DNA of 64,000 bases, from positions 1 through 64,000 of the forward strand of contig NZ_FLLQ01000009.1 of assembly GCF_900088415.1 (NCBI RefSeq). Reading direction: 5' to 3'. The stretch comes from Vibrio mediterranei. Lineage in GTDB: Bacteria; Pseudomonadota; Gammaproteobacteria; Enterobacterales; Vibrionaceae. How positions within the stretch are numbered: position 1 is the first letter of the stretch; every line of letters starts with the position of its first letter. This document shows, piece after piece, positions 8,211 through 18,135 of this stretch. The notes below the pieces were generated by a model that saw only the letters and a list, made by a program, of their open reading frames with translations, made no database searches and was not told where the DNA came from. The translations under genes were made by a program, and so were the position numbers.

Positions 8211-11200
8211 GTGAAAGACTTATTAAACTTTCTAAAAGCACAGCATAAGACCGAAGAATTTGATGCAATCAAAATCGGTCTATCTTCACCAGACATGATT
8301 CGTTCATGGTCTTTTGGTGAAGTTAAAAAACCTGAGACGATCAACTATCGTACGTTCAAACCTGAACGCGATGGTCTGTTCTGTGCGCGTATTTTTGGTC
8401 CAGTTAAAGACTACGAATGTCTTTGTGGCAAATACAAGCGTCTGAAACACCGTGGTGTTATCTGTGAGAAGTGTGGCGTTGAAGTAACGCAAACTAAAGT
8501 TCGTCGTGACCGTATGGGCCACATCGAGCTTGCGTCTCCTGTCGCTCACATCTGGTTCCTAAAATCGCTACCATCTCGTATCGGTTTGCTAATGGACATC
8601 CCGCTACGTGATATCGAGCGTGTTCTTTACTTCGAAATGTACGTAGTAACTGAACCAGGTATGACGGATCTAGAAAAAGGTCAGATGCTAACTGAAGAAG
8701 AGTATCTTGATCGTCTAGAAGAATGGGGTGACGAATTCACTGCTAAGATGGGTGCAGAAGCGATCAAAGATCTGCTTGCCACTATGGACATGCACGCTGA
8801 AGCAGAGATGATGCGCGAAGAACTTGAGTCTACTAACTCAGAAACTAAGCGTAAGAAGATCACTAAGCGTCTGAAGCTAGTTGAAGCGTTCATCGCATCA
8901 GGTAACAATCCTGAGTGGATGATCCTAACTGTGCTTCCGGTTCTTCCGCCAGATCTACGTCCTCTAGTACCACTAGATGGCGGTCGTTTTGCAACGTCTG
9001 ATCTGAACGATCTATACCGTCGCGTAATCAACCGTAACAACCGTTTGAAGCGTCTTCTAGAGCTAGCGGCTCCAGACATCATCGTACGTAACGAAAAGCG
9101 TATGCTGCAAGAGTCTGTTGATGCCCTTCTAGATAACGGTCGTCGCGGTCGTGCAATTACAGGTTCGAACAAGCGTCCTCTGAAATCTCTTGCTGATATG
9201 ATCAAGGGTAAACAAGGTCGTTTCCGTCAGAACCTACTTGGTAAGCGTGTAGACTACTCTGGCCGTTCTGTAATCACAGTAGGTCCATACCTTCGTCTGC
9301 ACCAGTGTGGTCTTCCTAAGAAGATGGCACTAGAGCTATTTAAACCATTTATCTACAGCAAGCTAGAAACTCGTGGCATGGCGACGACAATCAAAGCAGC
9401 TAAGAAGATGGTAGAGCGCGAAGAAGCGATCGTTTGGGATATCCTAGACGAAGTAATCCGCGAGCACCCAGTACTATTGAACCGTGCACCAACACTTCAC
9501 CGTCTTGGTATCCAGGCGTTCGAACCAGTACTAATCGAAGGTAAAGCGATTCAGCTACACCCACTAGTGTGTGCGGCGTATAACGCGGACTTCGATGGTG
9601 ACCAAATGGCGGTTCACGTGCCTCTAACTCTAGAAGCACAGCTTGAAGCTCGTACACTGATGATGTCGACAAACAACATTCTGTCGCCAGCGTCAGGTGA
9701 TCCGATCATCGTACCTTCTCAGGACGTTGTATTGGGTCTTTACTACATGACTCGTGAAAAGATCAACGTGAAAGGTGAAGGTATGTACCTTGCTGGCCCT
9801 GAAGAGGCTGAGAAGGCATACCGTACTAAGAGCGCAGAGCTACACGCTCGCGTTAAAGTACGTATCACTGAAACGGTAGTGGACGAAGATGGCAACAGCA
9901 CAACAGAAACGAAGATGGTCGATACGACTATCGGTCGTGCAATGCTGTGGCAAATCGTTCCTGCAGGTCTTCCATACAGCTTGGTAAACCAAAAGCTAGG
10001 TAAGAAGCAAATCTCTAACCTACTTAACGAGGCTTACCGTAAGCTGGGTCTGAAAGATACAGTAATCTTTGCTGACCAAGTGATGTACGCAGGTTTTGCA
10101 TACGCTGCACTTTCTGGTGTATCAGTTGGTATCGATGACATGGTTGTACCTCAAGCGAAGTACGACGAAATCGAATCAGCGGAAGAAGAAGTTCGCGAAA
10201 TTCAAGAACAGTTCCAATCTGGTCTTGTAACTGCGGGTGAGCGCTACAACAAAGTGATCGATATTTGGGCATCGACCAACGATCGCGTAGCGAAAGCGAT
10301 GATGGACAACCTTTCATCTGAAACGGTAATTAACCGTGAAGGTGCGGAAGAGCAACAAGAGTCATTCAACAGCATCTATATGATGGCTGACTCGGGCGCT
10401 CGTGGTTCTGCAGCTCAGATTCGTCAGCTAGCTGGTATGCGTGGTCTGATGGCTCGTCCAGATGGCTCAATCATCGAAACACCGATCACTGCGAACTTTA
10501 AAGAAGGTCTAAACGTACTTCAGTACTTTATCTCAACGCACGGTGCTCGTAAGGGTCTTGCGGATACGGCACTGAAGACAGCGAACTCGGGTTACCTAAC
10601 TCGTCGTCTAGTAGACGTTGCTCAGGATGTAGTTGTTCACGAGCACGACTGTGGTACGCACGAAGGTATCGATATGATGCCTCATATCGAAGGTGGTGAC
10701 GTTAAAGTTGCACTTTCTGAGCTAGCGCTTGGTCGTGTAGTTGCTGAAGACGTTCTTAAGCCAGGTACTGAAGATGTTCTGATTCCACGTAACACTCTAA
10801 TTGATGAGAAGTGGTGTCAGATCATGGAAGATAACTCTGTAGATAGCATGAAAGTGCGCTCAGTAGTTACCTGTGATGCAGACTTCGGTTGTTGTGCACA
10901 GTGTTACGGTCGTGACCTAGCACGTGGTCACCTAGTGAACCAAGGTGAAGCAGTGGGCGTTATCGCTGCTCAGTCTATCGGTGAGCCGGGTACACAGCTT
11001 ACGATGCGTACGTTCCACATCGGTGGTGCGGCATCTACTGCAGCTGCAGAGAACAGCATCCAGGCGAAGAACACAGGTTCTGTGAAGCTTCACAACGCTA
11101 AGTTTGTTATCAACAAAGATAAGAAACTGGTTATCACCTCTCGTGCGTCAGAAATGACGATTATCGATGAGTTTGGCCGTACTAAAGAGAAGCACAAACT

Positions 11201-12413
11201 TCCTTACGGTTCATTGCTAACTAAAGGTGATGGCGATGCAGTTCAAGCTGGTGAAACAGTAGCGAACTGGGAAGCGCACACGCTGCCAATCATTACTGAA
11301 GTAGCGGGTCGTATCCAATTCGTAGACATGATCGATGGCGTAACTGTTTCTCGTCAAACAGATGACCTAACAGGTCTATCTTCAAGCGAAGTAACAGAAG
11401 CAGCCGCTCGCCCAGCAGCAGGTAAAGATATGCGTCCAGCTATCAAACTTGTTGATGAGCATGGTAAAGACGTAATGATCGCAGGCACAGAAATGCCAGC
11501 ACTTTACTTCCTACCAGGTAAAGCGATTGTGAACATCGAAGATGGCGCAGAAGTAGGTGTGGGTGACACGTTAGCACGTATCCCACAAAAATCTGGCGGT
11601 AACAAAGATATCACCGGTGGTCTACCTCGCGTTGCGGACCTATTCGAAGCTCGTAAACCAAAAGAGCCAGCAATTCTTGCTGAGCACTCTGGTACCGTTT
11701 CATTCGGTAAAGAGACGAAAGGTAAGCGTCGTCTAATCATCACTCGTGATGGTGGCGATAACTACGAAGAGATGATTCCTAAGCATCGTCAGCTAAACGT
11801 GTTCGAAGGTGAGCGCGTTGAGCGTGGTGACGTAATCGCTGATGGTCCAGAAACTCCGCATGACATTCTACGTCTACGTGGTATTCACGCTGTAACAGCA
11901 TACATCGCGAATGAAGTTCAAGAAGTATACCGTCTACAGGGTGTTAAGATTAACGATAAGCACATCGAGACTATCGTTCGTCAAATGCTACGTAAGTGTA
12001 CAATCACGCATGCAGGTGACTCTGAGTTCCTACCAGGCGAGCAGGTTGAATACTCAAGCGTTAAGATCGCAAACCGTCAGCTAGAAGCTGAAGGCAAAGA
12101 ACTTGTACGTTTTGAGCGTGACCTACTAGGTATCACTAAGGCATCTCTAGCGACAGAATCGTTCATCTCTGCGGCATCGTTCCAAGAAACGACGCGCGTA
12201 CTAACAGAGGCTGCGGTATCTGGTAAGCGTGATGACCTACGTGGTCTGAAAGAGAACGTTATCGTGGGTCGTCTGATCCCAGCTGGTACTGGTTTTGCGT
12301 ATCACCAAGACCGTCAAGCTAAGCGTGACGAAGCTCAGGAAGGTCCATCAGCTGAACAAGCGACGGATAACCTAGCTGCGCTACTAAACGCAGGTTTCTC
12401 TTCTGACGAGTAA
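8211..12413 (+). CDS. rpoC: DNA-directed RNA polymerase subunit beta'
   Basis: RpoC is the catalytic subunit that holds the active-site magnesium. The 1400-residue protein (E. coli 1407) starts at a GTG, as in E. coli, preceded by ACAGGAG. The N-terminal zinc site is CLCGKYKRLKHRGVICEKCG (residues about 70-88). The metal-binding NADFDGD loop lies near residue 458. A second cysteine cluster, CDADFGCCAQC, lies near residue 888. A GC-rich inverted repeat (GCTCGC / GCGAGC) sits in the 87-base gap after rpoB and may slow ribonucleases or polymerase. Confidence 0.99.
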   Translation: MKDLLNFLKAQHKTEEFDAIKIGLSSPDMIRSWSFGEVKKPETINYRTFKPERDGLFCARIFGPVKDYECLCGKYKRLKHRGVICEKCGVEVTQTKVRRDRMGHIELASPVAHIWFLKSLPSRIGLLMDIPLRDIERVLYFEMYVVTEPGMTDLEKGQMLTEEEYLDRLEEWGDEFTAKMGAEAIKDLLATMDMHAEAEMMREELESTNSETKRKKITKRLKLVEAFIASGNNPEWMILTVLPVLPPDLRPLVPLDGGRFATSDLNDLYRRVINRNNRLKRLLELAAPDIIVRNEKRMLQESVDALLDNGRRGRAITGSNKRPLKSLADMIKGKQGRFRQNLLGKRVDYSGRSVITVGPYLRLHQCGLPKKMALELFKPFIYSKLETRGMATTIKAAKKMVEREEAIVWDILDEVIREHPVLLNRAPTLHRLGIQAFEPVLIEGKAIQLHPLVCAAYNADFDGDQMAVHVPLTLEAQLEARTLMMSTNNILSPASGDPIIVPSQDVVLGLYYMTREKINVKGEGMYLAGPEEAEKAYRTKSAELHARVKVRITETVVDEDGNSTTETKMVDTTIGRAMLWQIVPAGLPYSLVNQKLGKKQISNLLNEAYRKLGLKDTVIFADQVMYAGFAYAALSGVSVGIDDMVVPQAKYDEIESAEEEVREIQEQFQSGLVTAGERYNKVIDIWASTNDRVAKAMMDNLSSETVINREGAEEQQESFNSIYMMADSGARGSAAQIRQLAGMRGLMARPDGSIIETPITANFKEGLNVLQYFISTHGARKGLADTALKTANSGYLTRRLVDVAQDVVVHEHDCGTHEGIDMMPHIEGGDVKVALSELALGRVVAEDVLKPGTEDVLIPRNTLIDEKWCQIMEDNSVDSMKVRSVVTCDADFGCCAQCYGRDLARGHLVNQGEAVGVIAAQSIGEPGTQLTMRTFHIGGAASTAAAENSIQAKNTGSVKLHNAKFVINKDKKLVITSRASEMTIIDEFGRTKEKHKLPYGSLLTKGDGDAVQAGETVANWEAHTLPIITEVAGRIQFVDMIDGVTVSRQTDDLTGLSSSEVTEAAARPAAGKDMRPAIKLVDEHGKDVMIAGTEMPALYFLPGKAIVNIEDGAEVGVGDTLARIPQKSGGNKDITGGLPRVADLFEARKPKEPAILAEHSGTVSFGKETKGKRRLIITRDGGDNYEEMIPKHRQLNVFEGERVERGDVIADGPETPHDILRLRGIHAVTAYIANEVQEVYRLQGVKINDKHIETIVRQMLRKCTITHAGDSEFLPGEQVEYSSVKIANRQLEAEGKELVRFERDLLGITKASLATESFISAASFQETTRVLTEAAVSGKRDDLRGLKENVIVGRLIPAGTGFAYHQDRQAKRDEAQEGPSAEQATDNLAALLNAGFSSDE

Positions 12414-12430
12414 TCGTAGAAAGAAATGAC

Positions 12431-12456
12431 AAAAGGCGCCGAAAGGCGCCTTTTTT
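12431..12456 (+). terminator. Terminator of the rplJL-rpoBC operon
   Basis: The stem AAAAGGCGCC (12431-12440) pairs across a GAAA tetraloop with GGCGCC and a run of six T. It lies 17 bases after the rpoC stop. Confidence 0.95.
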
Positions 12457-12478
12457 GTATCTGAATTTTCGCTCTATT

Positions 12479-12702
12479 GCCATTCCGGTGCAGACAGGAA
12501 TCTGGCTGAGGTTTGGTGACCCATGTTGAGTAGACCCCTGCCTTCGCAGGGGTGACGATAGTCTTAGATGACAATGGCTTCGGGTGACGATGGTTTCAGG
12601 TGCGATATTTTTTAAATAGGCTAATTCATAGCTACCGTCATTCCTGTGTAGACAGGAATCTAGCTGAGGCCTGGTGACCCCCCTGCCTTCGCAAGGGTGG
12701 CG
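12479..12702. repeat. Two dispersed copies of the R1 palindromic repeat
   Basis: Copy one (12479-12556) and the internally shortened copy two (12637-12702) have the R1 layout. A GTCATTCC-type left end is followed by a small stem ending GGAATCT, then a variable middle, then a right hairpin CCTGCCTTCGCAGG ending in (G)GTGAC. They fill the gap between the rpoC terminator and rsd. The remaining bases to 12788 show nothing else recognisable. The same family builds the arrays at 16.3-18.1 and 32.4-33.1 kb. Confidence 0.8.
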
Positions 12703-12788
12703 GTATAGAAGGCGAAGATGCAACAGAACAGACCCTCATTACGAGCCTGTCAAAGCTATAAGCCTATTGTTGCTAACAATCGCGTCCT

Positions 12789-13271
12789 CTACGCCCCTGG
12801 CGGAATCGCTAAACTATCAGCAATCAGTTGGATCAGCTTATCTTCTACCGCAAAGCGTAACTCTAAGATCTCCCCAACTTTTGACATGTCCTGTTCGAAA
12901 CTAGGCATTTCATCATCCACTTTCTTGTACTTATCGTTGAATTCAAGCAGTGGGTCAGTGGTCAGGACAATCTTAGCGTAAGCGGCATCAATCTCATCGT
13001 TGGTCTTGAATCCAGTCGCTTTCCACTTATCCATGACCATATCGTAGATCTTAAAATGACCTTCAGAGATATAGTCGACAAGATGGTCGCAAAAGGAACC
13101 GATGTCTTTAGGAGAAGGCAGCTCGACGACGTTGGATTGAGCTTGAGAAGGTTGCAGAGAACCAAGCTTACAGTATTCGACGATAAGCGCTTGGCGAGTT
13201 TCTAGCCAGTGGTCGATGACTTCGCTGGAGCCACCCCATTGTTCTTGTACTTGTTTGAATTTATTTAACAT
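12789..13271 (-). CDS. rsd: Regulator of sigma D (anti-sigma-70 factor) Rsd
   Basis: Rsd binds sigma-70 region 4 in stationary phase and shifts RNA polymerase toward alternative sigma factors. The 160-residue protein matches E. coli Rsd along its length (MLNKFKQVQEQWGGSSEVID at the N-terminus, LVDYISEGHFKIYD centrally, and ALEARFVLEDKLILL-like ILELRFAVEDKLIQL near the C-terminus). The ATG at 13271 is chosen because GAGG lies eight bases upstream. An ATG two codons earlier is too close to that site. It is divergent from nudC, the arrangement known from enterobacteria. Confidence 0.93.
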   Translation of the reverse strand: MLNKFKQVQEQWGGSSEVIDHWLETRQALIVEYCKLGSLQPSQAQSNVVELPSPKDIGSFCDHLVDYISEGHFKIYDMVMDKWKATGFKTNDEIDAAYAKIVLTTDPLLEFNDKYKKVDDEMPSFEQDMSKVGEILELRFAVEDKLIQLIADSLAIPPGA

Positions 13272-13438
13272 GACCATGTCCTCATGATCGGGACCGCAAT
13301 AGGCAGTCTCTAGCTTTGTAATGACAAAGAGTTACTGAGAAGTCGTTTCTCATGGTACCAGAATTAGAATTTCGTTTTTCTAGCTGGTATGAATTTAGAT
13401 TGCCAGTAAAATGGTCGAACTGCAAGCAATGAGGATTC

Positions 13439-14215
13439 ATGATGTTAAAAAAAAGTGAAAACCACATTCATCAAGCTTATTGGTGTGTGGTGTCAGGGAA
13501 CGAACTATGGCTTGTAGACGGTGAGGTGCCGCAAGGTTCGGCGGAGCAATTTCAACTCCCAGCGGCGCAGGCTATTCAGGTTGGAGAGTTTGAAGGTACA
13601 CCGGTAATGTGGCTCAATGATTCAGACCTAGACGGTGAGCGACCACTTACTTCTTTACGCGAGTTACTGCATTTACCAGAGGCGCTTTTCTACCAGTTAT
13701 CCAAAGCTATCCAATATGGCTACATGAGTCAGTCGATGCGCTTTTGCCCTCAATGTGGTGGACGAAATCATCTCAATCACAATCAACTGGCTATGCAATG
13801 CCAAGATTGCCGAACGCTACATTATCCACGAATTTTCCCATGCATTATTGTGGCGGTCCGCAAAGGGTCGCAGATTCTATTAGCTCAGCATAATCGCCAT
13901 GCAGGCGGCATGTATACCGTGATTGCTGGGTTTTTAGAAGTGGGCGAAACCCTAGAAACATGTGTCGCACGCGAAGTGGAAGAGGAAACGGGCATTAAGG
14001 TGGGGAACATTCGCTATTTCGGCAGCCAACCTTGGGCGTTTCCATCAAGCATGATGATGGCGTTTTTGGCTGATTATGAGAGTGGTGAAATTAAACCAGA
14101 CTTCTCCGAGCTGAAAGATGCGCAGTGGTTTGAAACCAATGCACTGCCTCTAGTGGCACCAGAAGGGACCATTGCCCGAGCATTGATCAATGCCACGGTA
14201 GAGCAAGTTAAGTAG
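13439..14215 (+). CDS. nudC: NAD+ diphosphatase / RNA NAD-decapping hydrolase NudC
   Basis: NudC hydrolyses NAD(H) and removes NAD caps from RNA. The 258-residue protein has the N-terminal domain, a four-cysteine zinc ribbon (CPQCGG ... CQDC, residues about 103-121), and the Nudix box GFLEVGETLETCVAREVEEE, which continues into TGI. The NADH-specificity motif SQPWAFPSS follows the Nudix box. Two tandem ATG codons (13439, 13442) follow GAGG; either may be used. hemE lies downstream on the same strand. Confidence 0.96.
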   Translation: MMLKKSENHIHQAYWCVVSGNELWLVDGEVPQGSAEQFQLPAAQAIQVGEFEGTPVMWLNDSDLDGERPLTSLRELLHLPEALFYQLSKAIQYGYMSQSMRFCPQCGGRNHLNHNQLAMQCQDCRTLHYPRIFPCIIVAVRKGSQILLAQHNRHAGGMYTVIAGFLEVGETLETCVAREVEEETGIKVGNIRYFGSQPWAFPSSMMMAFLADYESGEIKPDFSELKDAQWFETNALPLVAPEGTIARALINATVEQVK

Positions 14216-14218
14216 GAT

Positions 14219-14289
14219 AAAAAAAACCCTCCGCAAGCGGAGGGGGTAAGTAAGATGTCGTTATGAGATGCTGAGTGCGATACTCAGTT
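14219..14289 (-). ncRNA. Candidate leftward small RNA between nudC and hemE
   Basis: Read on the minus strand, the segment opens with a 6-bp hairpin (CTGAGT / ACTCAG, 14287-14271). It continues with about 26 unpaired bases ending in a C-rich run, and closes with a strong terminator: CCCTCCGC / GCGGAGGG (14244-14227) followed by eight U. No plus-strand T-run follows that hairpin, so it does not terminate nudC. A TACAAT -10-like hexamer lies at 14300-14295 with no strong -35. The layout fits an Hfq-type sRNA of about 70 nt. No protein-coding explanation is convincing. Confidence 0.4.
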
Positions 14290-14524
14290 GTATTATTGTA
14301 ATTTTCGCTAGCAAACAAACTTTTAACATTCCTATTAATGGGTTGCAAATTCGCTATTAGATTGGTCATTAATAATATGATCTGGCTTGCAAAGTGACTC
14401 TTTTTTGAGCGTTCAAGCATAAGACCGGATAGCCCTCAAATTTTGGTAAAAGAATTGTTATCTATGGCTGCACACGGTCAACGATTAGCGTTAAACTAAC
14501 GCCTTTCGAATTGGAGAAAAAAGA

Positions 14525-15592
14525 ATGACGGAATTAAAGAACGATCGCTATCTTCGAGCGTTGTTAAAGCAACCTGTAGATTACACACCAGTATGGATGA
14601 TGCGCCAAGCAGGACGTTACCTGCCTGAGTATCGCGAAACACGTGCTGTGGCTGGTGACTTTATGTCTTTGTGTAAGAACGCCGAGTTAGCATCTGAAGT
14701 GACGCTACAGCCGCTTCGTCGTTTCCCACTCGACGCTGCCATTCTGTTTTCTGACATCCTGACTATTCCAGATGCGATGGGCCTAGGTTTACACTTTGAA
14801 GCGGGTGAAGGTCCTAAGTTTGAACGTCCTATTACTTGCAAAGCAGATGTCGACAAAATTGGTTTACCTGATCCAGAAGGCGAGCTGCAATATGTAATGA
14901 ATGCAGTACGTCAAATTCGTAAAGACTTGAATGGCGAGGTACCACTTATCGGTTTCTCTGGCAGTCCTTGGACGCTGGCGACATACATGGTTGAAGGGGG
15001 CAGTTCGAAAGCCTTCACTAAGATCAAAAAGATGATGTACGCAGAGCCACAAATTCTGCATGCACTACTGGATAAGTTAGCGGACAGTGTTATTGAGTAC
15101 CTTAATGCGCAAATTAAAGCGGGTGCCCAATCGGTCATGGTATTTGATACATGGGGCGGTGTATTGACACCTCGTGATTACAACTTGTTCTCACTTCAGT
15201 ACATGCACAAGATTGTTGATGGTCTGATACGTGAAAACGACGGTCGTCGCGTTCCAGTAACGCTATTTACTAAGAATGGCGGTATGTGGCTTGAACAAAT
15301 CGCAGCGACAGGCTGTGACGCAGTAGGTCTAGATTGGACGATTAACATCGCGGACGCTAAAGCGCGTATCGGCGACAAAGTAGCACTGCAAGGTAACATG
15401 GACCCATCAATGCTTTACGCTCAGCCAGAGCGCATTCGTGAAGAAGTTGCGACCATTCTGGAAGGCTTCGGTGATGGTGGCACTGGTCACGTCTTCAACT
15501 TAGGCCATGGTATTCATCTAGATGTGCCACCTGAAAATGCAGGTGTATTTGTTGAAGCGGTGCACGAGTTATCTAAACCGTATCACAAGTAA
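14525..15592 (+). CDS. hemE: Uroporphyrinogen decarboxylase
   Basis: HemE removes four acetate carboxyl groups from uroporphyrinogen III to give coproporphyrinogen III in heme synthesis, in the cytoplasm. The 355-residue protein (E. coli 354) has the substrate signature PVWMMRQAGRYLPEYR at residues 22-37 and the second signature GFSGSPWTLATYMVEGG around residue 144. The start follows TTGGAGAAAAAA. A small inverted repeat (GCGTTA / TAACGC) sits just upstream of the ribosome binding site. nudC-hemE order is as in E. coli, but nfi is absent downstream. Confidence 0.98.
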   Translation: MTELKNDRYLRALLKQPVDYTPVWMMRQAGRYLPEYRETRAVAGDFMSLCKNAELASEVTLQPLRRFPLDAAILFSDILTIPDAMGLGLHFEAGEGPKFERPITCKADVDKIGLPDPEGELQYVMNAVRQIRKDLNGEVPLIGFSGSPWTLATYMVEGGSSKAFTKIKKMMYAEPQILHALLDKLADSVIEYLNAQIKAGAQSVMVFDTWGGVLTPRDYNLFSLQYMHKIVDGLIRENDGRRVPVTLFTKNGGMWLEQIAATGCDAVGLDWTINIADAKARIGDKVALQGNMDPSMLYAQPERIREEVATILEGFGDGGTGHVFNLGHGIHLDVPPENAGVFVEAVHELSKPYHK

Positions 15593-15611
15593 ATCAAGTT
15601 AATGTTTTTTT

Positions 15612-15647
15612 AAAGCCGTCATCTTAAGCAGATGACGGCTTTTTTTC
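15612..15647 (+). terminator. Terminator after hemE
   Basis: The stem AGCCGTCATC (15614-15623) pairs with GATGACGGCT (15631-15640), followed by a T-rich run. Confidence 0.93.
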
Positions 15648-15693
15648 TTTTTTTGACTAAGCTAAACAGAGGCACTCGTTAAGAGGACTGATT

Positions 15694-16224
15694 ATGTTTA
15701 AAGTGGTCACCCCATTCCTTACTTCGCTGCTCTTTCTCATTGGTTGCGCCTCTGATGTGGCGACGGATTACGACTCAAGTACTAACTTCTCAGCATTCAA
15801 AACCTATCAATATCAAGAAAACAGTGCAGATCCTGTTAGCCTTGATGGAGCCCGCATCAAAAAAGCGGTCGACAATGAAATGGCATTGCGAGGACTGACG
15901 CTGGTGGATAAAGATGCCGATGTGCTGGTGTATTATGACATCCTAGAAGGTACAGAGTTGTTGGCGGACGGGCCAAGTTTTGGTTTCGGTATCGGGTCAG
16001 GTGGATACAACAGTGCTTATGGAGTAGGGGTTAGGACGCCAACTCGAGTGAAAGAGAAGAAGTTCGGTAAACTAAGCGTTGAACTTATTGATGCCAAGTC
16101 GAACGATGTGGTGTGGCGCTCGGTGTCACAGCGCCAATTGACTGAAACCATGGAGCCCGCAGATAGAGATGTGTTTGTGCAAGAGCAGGTGCACAAGATG
16201 TTTGAAGAATATCCTAAGAAATAG
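15694..16224 (+). CDS. DUF4136-type outer-membrane lipoprotein
   Basis: This 176-residue protein has a lipoprotein signal peptide (hydrophobic residues 8-17, lipobox LIGC with the cysteine at about residue 18). The mature part opens VATDYDSSTNFSAFKTYQY, the usual beginning of DUF4136 proteins. It has a Gly/Ser-rich loop near residues 93-110 and ends with a family-like DVVWRSVSQRQL segment. The function of the family is not established. Serine after the lipidated cysteine region suggests outer-membrane sorting. It stands alone between the hemE terminator and the 170-bp array. Confidence 0.8.
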   Translation: MFKVVTPFLTSLLFLIGCASDVATDYDSSTNFSAFKTYQYQENSADPVSLDGARIKKAVDNEMALRGLTLVDKDADVLVYYDILEGTELLADGPSFGFGIGSGGYNSAYGVGVRTPTRVKEKKFGKLSVELIDAKSNDVVWRSVSQRQLTETMEPADRDVFVQEQVHKMFEEYPKK

Positions 16225-16254
16225 TTTATCTGTGTCAGGTGGCTTACTACATAC

Positions 16255-18091
16255 GTCATTCCACTAGCTGCGAGTGGTGTGACTGTTTTTTAGTATGACT
16301 GATTCACAACTCACGTCATTCCAGCGAAGGTTGGAATCTATTTGAGGCTTGGTGCGTCCGTTGAGAAGACTCCTGCCGACGCAGGAGTGACGACTATCTT
16401 GAGTGTGATTAACCAACAGCTTATGTCATTCCACTAGCTGTGGGTGTTGTGACGATTTTTTAGTATGACTGATTCACAACTCACGTCATTCCGTCGAAGG
16501 CTGGAGTCTGTTTGAGGCTTGGTGCGTGCGTTGAGAAGGCTCCTGCCTTCGCAGGAGTGACGACTATCTTGAGTGTGATAAACCAACAGCTTATGTCATT
16601 CCACTAGCTGTGAGTGTTGTGACGATTTTTTAGTATGACTAATTCTCAACTCACGTCATTCCAGCGAAGGTTGGAATCTATTTGAGGCTTGGTGCGTCCG
16701 TTGAGAAGACTCCTACCTTCGCAGGAGTGACGACTATTTTGAGTCTGATGGACCAACAGCTTATGTCATTCCACTAGCTGTGAGTGTTGTGACGATTTTT
16801 TAGTATGACTAATTCTCAACTCACGTCATTCCAGCGAAGGCTGGAATCTGTTTGAGGCTTGGTGCGTGCATTGAGAAGACTCCTGCCTTTGCAGGAGTGA
16901 CGACTATTTTGAGTGTGATGAACCAACAGCTTACGTCATTCCACTAGCTGTGAGTGTTGTGACGATTTTTTAGTATGACTGATTCACAACTCACGTCATT
17001 CCGTCGAAGGCTGGAGTCTGTTTGAGGTTTGGTGCGTGCGTTGAGAAGACTCCTGCTTACGCAGGAGTGACGACTATCTTGAGTGTGATGAACCAACAGC
17101 TTACGTCATTCCACTAGCTGTGAGTGTTGTGACAATTTTTAGTATGACTAATTCTCAACTCACGTCATTCCAGCGAAGGCTGGAATCTATTTGAGGCTTA
17201 GTTGCGTGCGTTGAGAAGACTCCTGCCTTCGCAGGTGTGACGACTATTTTGAGTGTGATGGACCAACAGCTTATGTCATTCCACTAGCTGCGAGTGGTGT
17301 GACTGTTCTTTAGTATGACTGATTCACAACTCACGTCATTCCAGCGAAGGCTGGAATCTGTTTGAGGCTTGGTGCGTGCTTTGAGAAGACTCCTGCCTTC
17401 GCAGGAGTGACGACTATTCTGAGTCTGATGGACCAACAGCTTATGTCATTCCACTAGCTGTGAGTGTTGTGACGATTTTTTAGTATCACTAATTCTCAAC
17501 TCACGTCATTCCAGCGAAGGCTGGAATCTATTTGAGGTTTGGTGCGTCCGTTGAGAAGACTCCTGCCTTCGCAGGAGTGACGACTATTTTGAGTCTGATG
17601 GACCAACAGCTTATGTCATTCCACTAGCTGTGAGTGTTGTGACGATTTTTTAGTATGACTAATTCTCAACTCATGTCATTCCAGCGAAGGCTGGAATCTG
17701 TTTGAGGCTTGGTGCGTGCATTGAGAAGACTCCTGCCTTTGCAGGAGTGACGACTATTTTGAGTGTGATTAACCAATAGCTTACGTCATTCCACTAGCTG
17801 CGAGTGGTGTGACTGTTTTTTAGTATGACTGATTCACAACTCACGTCATTCCAGCGAAGGCTGGAATCTGCTTGAGGCTTGGTGTGTGCATTGAGAAGAC
17901 TCCTGTCTTCGCAGGAGTGACGACTATTTTGAGTCTGATGGACCAACAGCTTACGTCATTCCACTAGCTGCGAGTGGTGTGACTGTTCTTTAGTATGACT
18001 GATTCACAACTCACGTCATTCCAGCGAAGGCTGGAATCTATTTGAGGCTTAGTGCGTGCGTTGAGAGGACTCCTGCCTTCGCAGGAGTGAC
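16255..18091. repeat. Array I: 11 tandem copies of a 170-bp unit
   Basis: The landmark CCACTAGCTG recurs at 16261, 16431, 16601, 16771, 16941, 17111, 17281, 17451, 17621, 17791 and 17961, a period of exactly 170 bases. Each unit holds a 29-base short palindrome (GTCATTCCACT ... AGTGGTGTGAC), a linker, a long R1 element of about 80 bases (GTCATTCC ... CCTGCCTTCGCAGGAGTGAC) and a second linker. The last unit lacks that linker. The period is not a multiple of three and stops occur in all frames, so it is non-coding. Two sequence variants of the unit are interspersed. It fills the 1.9-kb gap between the DUF4136 gene and the dehydrogenase. Confidence 0.95.
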
Positions 18092-18135
18092 AACTTTTTT
18101 GAGAGTTATGCCTGATAACGCTATAGCATCCCCCT

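Noticed and set aside
12319..12723. 134-codon minus-strand open frame across the rpoC end and R1 copies
   Set aside because: It overlaps the rpoC coding end and terminator and translates the two R1 elements.
14208..14420. 70-codon minus-strand open frame between nudC and hemE
   Set aside because: It runs through the terminator hairpin itself and has no ribosome binding site. The RNA interpretation explains the region better.
16255..18091. CRISPR array or integron attC array
   Set aside because: Units are 170 bp with differences scattered through the whole unit. There are no short constant repeats alternating with unique spacers, no cas genes, no gene cassettes between units and no integrase.
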